Positions 1 through 6,879 of a DNA stretch of 64,000 nucleotides are shown piece after piece (position 1 is the stretch's first letter; the number at the start of each line of letters is the position of its first letter). The notes below the pieces were generated by a model. It saw only the letters and a list, made by a program, of their open reading frames with translations. It ran no database searches and was not told the DNA's origin. Position numbers and translations under genes: made by a program. The DNA is from Methanolobus psychrophilus R15 (GTDB lineage Archaea > Halobacteriota > Methanosarcinia > Methanosarcinales > Methanosarcinaceae): contig CP003083.1 in NCBI GenBank assembly GCA_000306725.1, forward strand, positions 434,001-498,000. Direction: 5' to 3'.

Positions 1-411
1 ATTGAAGGTGCCAGGAAGGAATCAAATAATATCAACATTATGGTTACACAAATGACTTTACATGGAATAGCTACTTTTTACGATAAACGACATGATAGGA
101 ATACATGGCATTCACCATCAAATGCTGTGTTTAAAAGTGAGATTTCAAAAAACTTATATAAAGAATATTTTGTAGATAAAGTTCTAATAGCAAAATTCCT
201 TGAAAATAAAAATGCTAAGTATTTGTTTGTTATGGGAAATGATGCATATACTATGCTTAAGAGAACATTCAAAAATGATAGAAACTTGTCTTCATTGAAT
301 AACAAAAGAGTTCAGTTTATTGATGTAATAGAAGATGACTTTAAAATGGTGAACTTCAGTTTGGATCCTAACATGAAATACATAATTAAGATTAAACATG
401 CAGCGGCATGA
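1..411 (+). CDS. Hypothetical protein, 5'-truncated by the window edge
   Basis: The frame is already open at base 1 and ends with TGA at 409-411, so this may be the C-terminal part of a longer protein; the first internal ATG is at 40. The visible part is basic and rich in Lys, Asn, Phe and Tyr, and the DNA is clearly more AT-rich than the next genes, which hints at transferred or mobile DNA. I see no motif that I recognise. It has no obvious functional link with the acetolactate-synthase-like gene downstream. Confidence 0.5.
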   Translation: MEGARKESNNINIMVTQMTLHGIATFYDKRHDRNTWHSPSNAVFKSEISKNLYKEYFVDKVLIAKFLENKNAKYLFVMGNDAYTMLKRTFKNDRNLSSLNNKRVQFIDVIEDDFKMVNFSLDPNMKYIIKIKHAAA

Positions 412-442
412 AAATGTCTATATTAAAACCAAACAACAACCC

Positions 443-450
443 TTAAATAT
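443..450 (+). promoter_or_regulatory. Probable TATA box for the leader/acetolactate synthase transcript
   Basis: TTAAATAT lies about 25-27 bases before the ATG at 473, the usual archaeal distance from TATA box to transcription start. A transcript beginning there would be leaderless for the short ORF at 473. No Shine-Dalgarno sequence precedes that ATG (the stretch is pyrimidine-rich), which fits leaderless initiation. Confidence 0.5.
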
Positions 451-472
451 CACCTCCCCCAATTCTCCCATA

Positions 473-550
473 ATGTCAATCCCTACCACAACCTACACCG
501 TACCTGACGTACCCGTTGTAGCTGTAGTAGTGGTAGTACTGTCAGCTTGA
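473..550 (+). CDS. Possible valine-rich leader peptide (25 aa) upstream of the acetolactate synthase gene
   Basis: A 26-codon frame from ATG 473 to TGA 548-550 encodes a peptide with nine Val residues, five of them consecutive near the C-terminus (PVVAVVVVVLSA). It sits 100 bases before an acetolactate-synthase-like gene. The ilvB leader peptide of enteric bacteria is likewise Val-rich and controls attenuation; that is established for bacteria, and its extension to this archaeon is inference. Bases 483-489 (CTACCAC) can pair with 530-536 (GTGGTAG), enclosing the Val codons. It could also be a chance ORF; it is too short for composition to settle. Confidence 0.45.
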   Translation: MSIPTTTYTVPDVPVVAVVVVVLSA

Positions 551-593
551 GCAAGATCAAAGGAAACTTTTCGGGCTCAAGTGCACTGTTTTT
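546..593 (+). terminator. Terminator-like hairpin with T run after the leader ORF (possible attenuator)
   Basis: CTTGAGC (546-552) pairs with GCTCAAG (575-581), and inside it CAAAG pairs with CTTTT/CTTT around a GAAA tetraloop. A run of five T's follows at 589-593, then GGTTGTTT. The structure begins inside the last codons of the leader ORF and ends 60 bases before the downstream gene, where an attenuator would sit. Confidence 0.45.
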
Positions 594-652
594 GGTTGTT
601 TACTGATTAGTGTATCCTGTGCCTGGATCGTTTCTTTCACGGAGAATTGAAA

Positions 653-2461
653 ATGGAAGAAATGAACGGAGCAGAAATCCTTGTTAAATGCCTGGAGGAC
701 CTTGGGGTCAGACACGTCTTTGGTTATACGGGAGCGGCAATACTTCCGGTATTTCATGCCCTGAAGGATAGCGGTATAGAGATAATCATCAATTCCAACG
801 AGCAGTCGTCGGCGTTCAGCGCGGCGGGGTACTCGCGGTCTAGCGGACAGGTCGGTGTCGCAATAGTCACATCCGGACCTGCCATCACCAACACCCTCAC
901 AAGCGTTGCGGATGCTTTTGGTGACAGTATTCCGTTGCTGGTATTTGCGGGGCAGGTCCCGGAGCATAAGATAGGCACCGACTCCTTCCAGCACATCAGC
1001 GTCAGGAATGTCTTTGGGGACGCTGCCAAGAAGGTCATCCAGCTCTCCAATGATGACGATGTCGAAACAATAGTCAAGGACGCCTACTACTTTGCAAAGT
1101 CTGGCAAGCCGGGACCTGTTGTCATAGATTTTCCCATGGACAAACAGCAGAAGGTCCACGAGTATCAGGGCATGAACGTCATGAGGTTCGAGGAGAGTTA
1201 TCATGACGACAGGCACCTGTGTGAGGAACAATGCGCAGAGTTCTTCCGGCTGCTGCTCAACTCCAGGAAACCGCTGCTCTACCTGGGCGGTGGCCTGAAC
1301 TCGGAAGCAGGAAGCAAGGCCATCAGGGAGTTCAACGAGCACTTCAATATTCCCTCGGTCAACACCCTCATGGCAAAGGGCGTCGTTGACGAGCGGGACG
1401 AACTCAACCTCGGGATGCTGGGCATGTTCGGCACTCCCTGCGCCAATATGCTCATCCAGGAGAACGACTTCTTCTTCGCCATCGGGGTCCGGTGGGATGA
1501 CAGGGTCGCGGAGAAGGTCGGGTTTGCAATAGGCACCGACATAGCCTACATCGATATCAATCCTGAAAAGATGCACCAGATAAAGATTGAACGCGGCCCG
1601 AAATTTACATTCATCGGTGATGCTGCCACAGCCATCCGGGACCTGCTCAATTATGCTAAAAAGCATAATATCACTCTGGATATACACGAGTGGCAGGAGC
1701 GTGCCAGATTCCTAAAGAGGTCCTGGCCTCTGGATTATAACAGGGAGTCCGAACATATACAATCTGCCGAGGTCATGGCCCTGCTGGCAGGCTATATCGA
1801 CGGGAACACGAAGATAACTACAGGCGTCGGCAACCATCAGATGCTTGCGGCCCAGTACCTGCCCATGCAAAGTGCAAAATCCTTCATGACATCAGGCTCT
1901 TTCGGAACAATGGGTTTTTCCCTGCCCACAGCCATCGGTGTCTGCTATGCCAACCCGGAGGCAAGGGTCATTGCTATCGACGGTGACGGCAGCCTGAAAA
2001 TGAACCTGGGAGAGCTGCACACTATTGCGTCACTAGACCTGCCCGTCAAGATACTAATGCTGAACAACCAGAGTGATGGCATGGTCCAGAACCTGCAGGA
2101 TGCAGCTTACGGGGGAGCCAGGACAGGAACACAGAGGCAAAAGGATGTTCGTTTTGCCGATATCGCAAGGTCTTTTGGCTTCAGTTACACAGCAAGGATA
2201 AAAGATAGAAAAGATCTCAAAGAAGGTTTAAAAGCCTTCCTGAATTCAGAAGGACCCTGCTTCCTGGAAGTCTGCACTGACAGCGAGGAGATCCTTTACC
2301 CTAAGGTTCCTGCCGGAGGAGCTTACAAGGACATGATCCTTGGGCCTTACATAAAGCAGGTAGCTTTCACTTCGGCTTGTGATCGGTCAAACCTGTCCGA
2401 AAGGCCTGATTTGTCAAAAGAAGCAGAGGGTATCTCTGTTAATATATCAAACATTGAGTAG
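653..2461 (+). CDS. Acetolactate synthase large-subunit-like ThDP enzyme
   Basis: About 602 residues with the three-domain layout of ThDP-dependent decarboxylases/synthases. The N-terminal pyrimidine-binding domain has the catalytic Glu in SNEQSSAFSAAGYSR (near residue 50) and the ALS-like segments TSGPAITN and GTDSFQH. The C-terminal domain has the ThDP/Mg motif GDGSLKMNLGEL...LNN. Such enzymes condense two pyruvates to acetolactate, the first step of valine/leucine synthesis. The frame also has a TTG at 647, but GGAG at 641-644 is better spaced for ATG 653. No small regulatory subunit (ilvN) is next to it, and several substrate-pocket positions differ from textbook ALS, so another alpha-keto acid substrate is possible. 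The Val-rich leader argues for a branched-chain role. Confidence 0.8.
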   Translation: MEEMNGAEILVKCLEDLGVRHVFGYTGAAILPVFHALKDSGIEIIINSNEQSSAFSAAGYSRSSGQVGVAIVTSGPAITNTLTSVADAFGDSIPLLVFAGQVPEHKIGTDSFQHISVRNVFGDAAKKVIQLSNDDDVETIVKDAYYFAKSGKPGPVVIDFPMDKQQKVHEYQGMNVMRFEESYHDDRHLCEEQCAEFFRLLLNSRKPLLYLGGGLNSEAGSKAIREFNEHFNIPSVNTLMAKGVVDERDELNLGMLGMFGTPCANMLIQENDFFFAIGVRWDDRVAEKVGFAIGTDIAYIDINPEKMHQIKIERGPKFTFIGDAATAIRDLLNYAKKHNITLDIHEWQERARFLKRSWPLDYNRESEHIQSAEVMALLAGYIDGNTKITTGVGNHQMLAAQYLPMQSAKSFMTSGSFGTMGFSLPTAIGVCYANPEARVIAIDGDGSLKMNLGELHTIASLDLPVKILMLNNQSDGMVQNLQDAAYGGARTGTQRQKDVRFADIARSFGFSYTARIKDRKDLKEGLKAFLNSEGPCFLEVCTDSEEILYPKVPAGGAYKDMILGPYIKQVAFTSACDRSNLSERPDLSKEAEGISVNISNIE

Positions 2462-2475
2462 TCTCAAGAAACTGG

Positions 2476-2504
2476 CTCTGCAGACTATATCTGAGTCTGT
2501 AGAG
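2476..2504. terminator. Hairpin between convergent genes
   Basis: CTCTGCAGACT (2476-2486) and AGTCTGTAGAG (2494-2504) form an 11-bp stem with one G-U pair and a 7-base loop. It lies between the 3' ends of the acetolactate-synthase-like gene and paaK. A transcript-end function is inferred from position; no long T run follows. Confidence 0.4.
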
Positions 2505-2575
2505 ACATGTTCCCTGCTTAAACGACCACCTCATGCAGTCAAGCAGGAACGGAACAACAGTTCATTGTCAATGGT

Positions 2576-3862
2576 TCACATCTCCCTGTTATCGATGACC
2601 CTCTTGCTCTTCTTCTCACTGCGCGGCAGCGCCCCCATGGAAACACATTCCACGTCGACGCTGACGCCTATGAAATCCTGGAAGGCCTTGTCGAGTTTCT
2701 TTGCCTTTACCATGCAGTTCTCGAGGTCATCTGCATTCTCGATCTCGACCCTGAAAAGCATGGTGTCCCTGCCGGCATCCCTTTCAAGGATTATCTGGTA
2801 CTCGCTGCTCACGCCTTCAACCCTGTGAATGACATCCTCTATCTGTCCGGGGTAGACGTTCACACCTTTTATCTTGATGCGGTCATCGGTACGCCCAAGA
2901 AGGCGGTCTATGCGCGGAAAAGGAAATCCGCATTTGCACGGCTCAGGTAATATGCGTGTGAGGTCCCTTGTCCTGTAGCGGATCAGCGGGGCGCCTTCCT
3001 TGGTCAGCGTGGTTATGACCAGCTCACCAAGGGTGCCATCGGGCAGGCTCTCCCCCGTGACCGGGTCAATTATCTCAAAGAGTAGGTGGTCGGACCAGTA
3101 ATGAAGACCATCGTGCAGCGAGCAATCCAGGGCAATACCCGGTCCGTATATCTCGGTCAGGCCGAAGATATCATAGGTATCGATCCCAAGTTCATCCTCG
3201 ATGCGAGCACGCATTTTTGGACTCCAGCGTTCGGAGCCTATAATACCGACCTTCAGGTTTATTTTGTCCTTCAGGCCTCTTTTGCTGATCTCCTCTGCAA
3301 GCAGGAGGGCATAGGAAGAGGTACTTGCAAGTGCCGTGGACTTGAGATCAAGCATCATCTGCAACTGTTTCTCGGTATTGCCCGGACCCATGGGAACAGC
3401 CATGGCCCCCAGAAGCTCAGCACCTGCCTGAAACCCGATGCCTGCAGTCCACAACCCGTATCCGGGTGTTATCTGTATCCTGTCCTTACTGGTAAGCCCC
3501 GCCAGCCTGTAGCACCGCATCATCATATCCGCCCATACATCCACATCCTTTTTGGTATATGGGATGATGACCGGACTTCCGGTGGTGCCCGAGGACGAAT
3601 GTATCCTCACTATCTCCTCATCCGGCACGGCCTGCAGTCCCAGAGGGTAGGCATCCCTCAGTTCTTCCTTTGTGGTAAGCGGGAGCTTTGTTATATCTTG
3701 CAGGGTGTTTATCTGGCCGACATCAATTCCTTCCCTCCGGAACTTCTCCTGATAGAAGGGACTCCCCTGCACAACTCTTTGAAGAAGATGCTTTAGCTTG
3801 ACAGTTCTTTCTTCCACTGATATACCCAGGTCCCGACCATCAATTTCATGACAATTACACAT
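2576..3862 (-). CDS. paaK: Phenylacetate-CoA ligase family protein (aryl-acetate CoA ligase)
   Basis: 428 residues of the acyl-adenylate-forming superfamily. It has the P-loop HSSSGTTGSPV, the aromatic motif DIFGLTEIYGPG, the hinge region YRTRDLTR and a C-terminal GVNVYPGQIEDV segment. The reaction is ATP-dependent conversion of an aryl acetate to aryl-acetyl-CoA. Its ATG directly abuts the stop of iorB, so it is the third gene of an iorA-iorB-paaK operon. In methanogens this pairing suggests that exogenous aryl acetates are activated and reductively carboxylated to aryl pyruvates for Phe, Tyr or Trp synthesis. The exact aryl substrate cannot be read from the sequence. Confidence 0.88.
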   Translation of the reverse strand: MCNCHEIDGRDLGISVEERTVKLKHLLQRVVQGSPFYQEKFRREGIDVGQINTLQDITKLPLTTKEELRDAYPLGLQAVPDEEIVRIHSSSGTTGSPVIIPYTKKDVDVWADMMMRCYRLAGLTSKDRIQITPGYGLWTAGIGFQAGAELLGAMAVPMGPGNTEKQLQMMLDLKSTALASTSSYALLLAEEISKRGLKDKINLKVGIIGSERWSPKMRARIEDELGIDTYDIFGLTEIYGPGIALDCSLHDGLHYWSDHLLFEIIDPVTGESLPDGTLGELVITTLTKEGAPLIRYRTRDLTRILPEPCKCGFPFPRIDRLLGRTDDRIKIKGVNVYPGQIEDVIHRVEGVSSEYQIILERDAGRDTMLFRVEIENADDLENCMVKAKKLDKAFQDFIGVSVDVECVSMGALPRSEKKSKRVIDNREM

Positions 3863-4533
3863 TCATCTCACCCTGCCATCATTGAACGCTCTGGATTCCA
3901 TTCCCTTTCCCTTTGTGTCCGAGACACTTTCAATGGCCCTGTCAAATACCCTGCGATTAACGTCCCTGTACTTTTCCGGTATCATTTTCTCAAGCACATC
4001 CCACAGGTATTCCTGTGAGAAAGGAAGTAGACCCGCACCGGCTGCAGCTGCTATCATGGCAACGTTCGCCGCCTTGTAGGTCCCTGCATCTTTTGCAAGG
4101 CGGGTGAAATCGGCAGATATGATGTCCGGACAGTTGTCATTCAGGAATCCGATGAGCCTGTCAGGATCGTATTCCTCACTTCCTTTGCCCTGAGTCGATG
4201 GCATTATAGCGTGTCCGTTCACAACGACACTGCCGCCCTTGCGCAGATAACGAAGGTTCCTGGCAGCTTCTGCGGGTTCAAGTCCTATGATGAGGTCGGC
4301 AGTTCCCTGCGGTATGAGTGAGCCGTATACATCATCCCCTATCCTCACATGACTTGTAACGGAACCCTCCCTCTGGGCCATGCCTATGGTCTCGGCTGTA
4401 GCCACATGGAAACCTGCATCCATGGCCGCAGTGGCAAGCAGGCGGGGAGCCAATACAACACCCTTGCCCCCAGGCGGGAAGCCAATACAACACCCTGGCC
4501 ACCCACGCCTGCAATAAGAATATCGAATTTCAT
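3863..4533 (-). pseudogene. iorB: Indolepyruvate ferredoxin oxidoreductase beta subunit, frameshifted by a tandem duplication
   Basis: The gene starts at ATG 4533, overlapping the iorA stop (TAATG), and opens with MKFDILIAGVGGQGVVLAS, the standard start of the pyruvate:ferredoxin oxidoreductase gamma-type domain. After about 21 residues the frame is lost; it resumes in another frame as RLLATAAMDAGFHVATAET and runs to TGA 3863. The cause is an imperfect 32-bp tandem duplication (4441-4495). If the C5 tract at 4467-4471 had one more base, the duplication would be 33 bp and in frame, giving an 11-residue insertion (GGKGVVLAPRL). It may be a real pseudogene, an assembly or homopolymer error, or a gene rescued by -1 slippage. 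Otherwise it is full length and lies between intact iorA and paaK. Confidence 0.8.
4441..4495. repeat. 32-bp imperfect tandem duplication inside iorB
   Basis: GGCGGGGAGCCAATACAACA at 4441 recurs as GGCGGGAAGCCAATACAACA at 4473, offset by 32 bases, and both copies continue with CCC. One internal base differs and the tails diverge (TTGCCCCC against TGGCCACC). Because 32 is not a multiple of three, the duplication shifts the iorB reading frame. Confidence 0.9.
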
Positions 4534-6419
4534 TACAAGACCTCCTTCAGAACAATGGCTTCTGAGGGACATGTCTGGGCACACAGGCCACAGCCACTGC
4601 ATGTATCCTGAATCACAGGCAGGCCCGAAGATATTGAGAATATGGCGGGGCATCCCAGCTGTGAGATGCAAAGCTTGCAGCCTGTGCATTTATCTTCATC
4701 AACAATATACTGCCCTTCTCCCTTGCTTATAGCAACACATTTCCCCCGGAACACAACAGCAGACGGACCTTCGAATTGCATAGCTTCTGTGGCTGCATCT
4801 ATGCATCCATCAAGGCCATCCGCCTCTATTGTCCTGACCAGGCCGACACCGCAGCTTTTGAGGACTTCTGCTATGTCGATTATCTTTGCAGGCGAGCCCA
4901 CGGCCGTTATGCCGATACCCGGATGCGGCTGGTGTCCTGTCATGGCGGTGGTGCGGTTGTCGAGAACCGCAATAGTGATGTCAGCACTGTTGTATACCGC
5001 ACTGACGACCGCAGCTATCCCTGAGTGGAAAAAGGTCGAATCACCGATAAAGGCGATCTGCTTTGCTTTCCCATTGTTGCTGTACTCCTGTGTGTGGGAC
5101 AGGCCGGCGGCGATGCTGATACCAGCGCCCATGCAAAGGCAGGTGTCGACCATATTCAGCGGCCTGGCATTCCCAAGTGTGTAACACCCGATATCCCCGG
5201 AGAACACGGAGTCGATACCCTTCTGTGACCTCAGTTTGCCGGCAGCTTTCTTGAATGCATAAAACACCGTCCTGTGCATGCAGCCTGCACACAGGGTGGG
5301 AGCCCTTATCAGGAGAGAAGGGACTTCTTTTAAGTTGATGGCAGGCGGTGAATGGGAAAGGCCGGGAACATCCGTATTGCCTCTTTCCAGTGAGCTGTTG
5401 ATGCCGTCAATGACAACATCGACATCGTACTCCCCGCTTACCGGGAAGCAGCCGTTCTTCTTTCCATATATGTTTACATTGAGGTGGTGTTTGCCTGCCA
5501 GTTGCAGGAACTGCTCTTCCATATACGGGTCCAGCTCCTCGACAACTATCAGGTCAGTGATTCCCTTCAGGAAGTCAAGGGCTGCCTTTTCAGGGAAGGG
5601 GTAAACAGTTGCTGTTTTGAAGACCGAGAACACACCGGGTAACTTCCTTACAGCTTCCATTGCATAGAGATAAGAGACACCCGAAGCAGCAATGCCTATC
5701 CTGCTGCTCCCTTTTGACAATGAATTGAACGAGTTGTCCTCGAAGTATTCGGAGAAACAGTCCGATAATCTCAACTGAAGGTCCTCCAGCAGAGGGTGCC
5801 TCTGGGCTGTCAGCTTGGGAAATATGGTCCATCTTGTGTCCTTTACAAACCCCTCGATATCTCTGGGAATCGGAGCTATGTCCCCAATGACTACGTCCGC
5901 ACATCCATGGGAAACGCGTGTGGTCGTCCTGAGTATCACGGGGGTTTCCATCTCATGCGATAATCTGAAAGCCAGCAGGGTCATATTGTAGGCCTCCTGC
6001 GGCGTGGAAGGGTCCAGGACAGGTATATTTGCAAAATGGCCAAAGGCCCTTGTGTCCTGCTCGGTCTGGGAGGAGTGCGGGCCCGGGTCATCGGAAACGA
6101 GAATGACAAGAGAGCCCTTCACCCCTATGTACGAGAGGCTCATGAGAGGGTCGGAAGCTACGTTGAGACCGACCTGTTTCATTGTAACGATGGCATTAGC
6201 ACCTGAATATGCGGCTCCCACGGCTGTTTCGAGCGCCACCTTCTCATTGGTCGCCCATTCGGCATAGATGCCGTATTCTTTCGCATGGGAGGCTATGGTC
6301 TCCATAACCTCGCTGGAAGGTGTGCCGGGGTACCCGCTGGCTATCTGTACACCGGCTTTCATCGCGCCAAAAGCAATAGCTTCGTTACCCATTAATATAC
6401 GTTTACTGGACAATGGCAT
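4533..6419 (-). CDS. iorA: Indolepyruvate ferredoxin oxidoreductase alpha subunit
   Basis: 628 residues matching IorA in length and order. The N-terminal PFOR alpha-like domain has GNEAIAFGAMKAGV and GYPGTPSSE. The central ThDP-binding domain has GDIGCYTLG and IGDSTFFHSG. The C-terminal bacterial-type ferredoxin domain holds two Cys clusters (CTGCKLC...C and CSGCGLCAQTC) for [4Fe-4S] centres. With IorB it interconverts aryl pyruvates (indole-, phenyl-, hydroxyphenylpyruvate) and aryl-acetyl-CoA with ferredoxin as electron carrier. It is first in the operon with iorB and paaK; its promoter must lie in 6420-6560. In this setting the reductive carboxylating direction is plausible. Confidence 0.92.
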   Translation of the reverse strand: MPLSSKRILMGNEAIAFGAMKAGVQIASGYPGTPSSEVMETIASHAKEYGIYAEWATNEKVALETAVGAAYSGANAIVTMKQVGLNVASDPLMSLSYIGVKGSLVILVSDDPGPHSSQTEQDTRAFGHFANIPVLDPSTPQEAYNMTLLAFRLSHEMETPVILRTTTRVSHGCADVVIGDIAPIPRDIEGFVKDTRWTIFPKLTAQRHPLLEDLQLRLSDCFSEYFEDNSFNSLSKGSSRIGIAASGVSYLYAMEAVRKLPGVFSVFKTATVYPFPEKAALDFLKGITDLIVVEELDPYMEEQFLQLAGKHHLNVNIYGKKNGCFPVSGEYDVDVVIDGINSSLERGNTDVPGLSHSPPAINLKEVPSLLIRAPTLCAGCMHRTVFYAFKKAAGKLRSQKGIDSVFSGDIGCYTLGNARPLNMVDTCLCMGAGISIAAGLSHTQEYSNNGKAKQIAFIGDSTFFHSGIAAVVSAVYNSADITIAVLDNRTTAMTGHQPHPGIGITAVGSPAKIIDIAEVLKSCGVGLVRTIEADGLDGCIDAATEAMQFEGPSAVVFRGKCVAISKGEGQYIVDEDKCTGCKLCISQLGCPAIFSISSGLPVIQDTCSGCGLCAQTCPSEAIVLKEVL

Positions 6420-6568
6420 TCCTCTTGAATGGAGATAATATGAGAAAATGATACGAAAGATTCATATCCGGAACATGAAGCATTGCATGTATTTATACAT
6501 TGATGCTGACGTATGAACTCATTGTATGAAATATAAATGTTTTGTCACCGCTCTTTTGTCGCTGGAAG

Positions 6569-6616
6569 AGGTTATCTAATTAGCTTCGAAAACTTCATTT
6601 TCTAATTAGATAACCT
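6569..6616. repeat. Perfect 15-bp inverted repeat between divergent iorA and the transporter
   Basis: AGGTTATCTAATTAG (6569-6583) is repeated in inverse as CTAATTAGATAACCT (6602-6616) with an 18-base spacer. It is too perfect to ignore and lies in the shared upstream region of iorA and the symporter unit. It could be an operator for a dimeric regulator or an RNA hairpin of either transcript; I cannot tell which. Confidence 0.6.
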
Positions 6617-6669
6617 TCAGGAACTATCAGAAATAAATAAAAACACTTTTAAACTTGAATGTCTTTTCC

Positions 6670-6686
6670 TGTACATTCTAGTACAT
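6670..6686. promoter_or_regulatory. TRP-box-like operator GTAC-N6-GTAC
   Basis: TGTACATTCTAGTACAT carries two GTAC cores exactly 10 bases apart. The same spacing occurs before trpC at 47747/47757. TGTACA is the reported TRP-box consensus for the tryptophan-sensing repressor TrpY of Methanothermobacter. A TATA-like TTTTAAAC at 6647-6654 would place the transcription start inside this site, so a bound repressor would block the transporter unit. The regulator identity is inference. Confidence 0.45.
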
Positions 6687-6715
6687 ATTAAATCATCAAA
6701 AAAGGAGAATATCAT

Positions 6716-6790
6716 TTGATATTAATAGACAGCCACAAAAAGGGAGTTATTAAAACATCTAAAAGCAGCGAAAAGGAGAGGGATTCCTGA
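6716..6790 (+). CDS. Possible 24-aa upstream ORF
   Basis: TTG at 6716 follows GGAGAA at 6705-6710 and opens 24 codons, basic and hydrophilic, whose TGA (6788-6790) overlaps the ATG of the next small ORF as TGATG. The ribosome site and stop-start overlap hint at translational coupling, but a TTG start and such a short length make chance likely. No tryptophan codons are present. Confidence 0.25.
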   Translation: MILIDSHKKGVIKTSKSSEKERDS

Positions 6791-6879
6791 TGCCTCTTCC
6801 ATATATCTATCTGCTAATTTCTATCGTACTCATGCTGGTCACCACGTTCTATTTCATATTGAGGCGCGAACATGCTTAA
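6790..6879 (+). CDS. Tiny membrane protein preceding an SSS symporter (29 aa)
   Basis: ATG 6790 to TAA 6877-6879 encodes MPLPYIYLLISIVLMLVTTF plus YFILRREHA: one hydrophobic helix with a basic tail. A strong ribosome site (AAGGAGAGG) precedes it, and its last 8 bases overlap the symporter start. It parallels the small accessory ORFs before the three symporters at 15.7-22 kb, though the sequence differs. Its likely role is as an accessory subunit of the symporter or a coupling ORF that sets its translation. Confidence 0.6.
   Translation: MPLPYIYLLISIVLMLVTTFYFILRREHA

Noticed and set aside
500-512. GTAC-N5-GTAC inside the Val-rich leader, similar to the TRP-box-like sites
   Set aside because: Spacing is 9, not 10 bases, and the sequence is accounted for by leader codons GTA and CCT GAC GTA; not a convincing third operator.
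557-1687. Long open frame antisense to the acetolactate synthase gene
   Set aside because: It lies opposite a well-conserved gene, has no recognisable domain and follows codon-position bias of the true gene.
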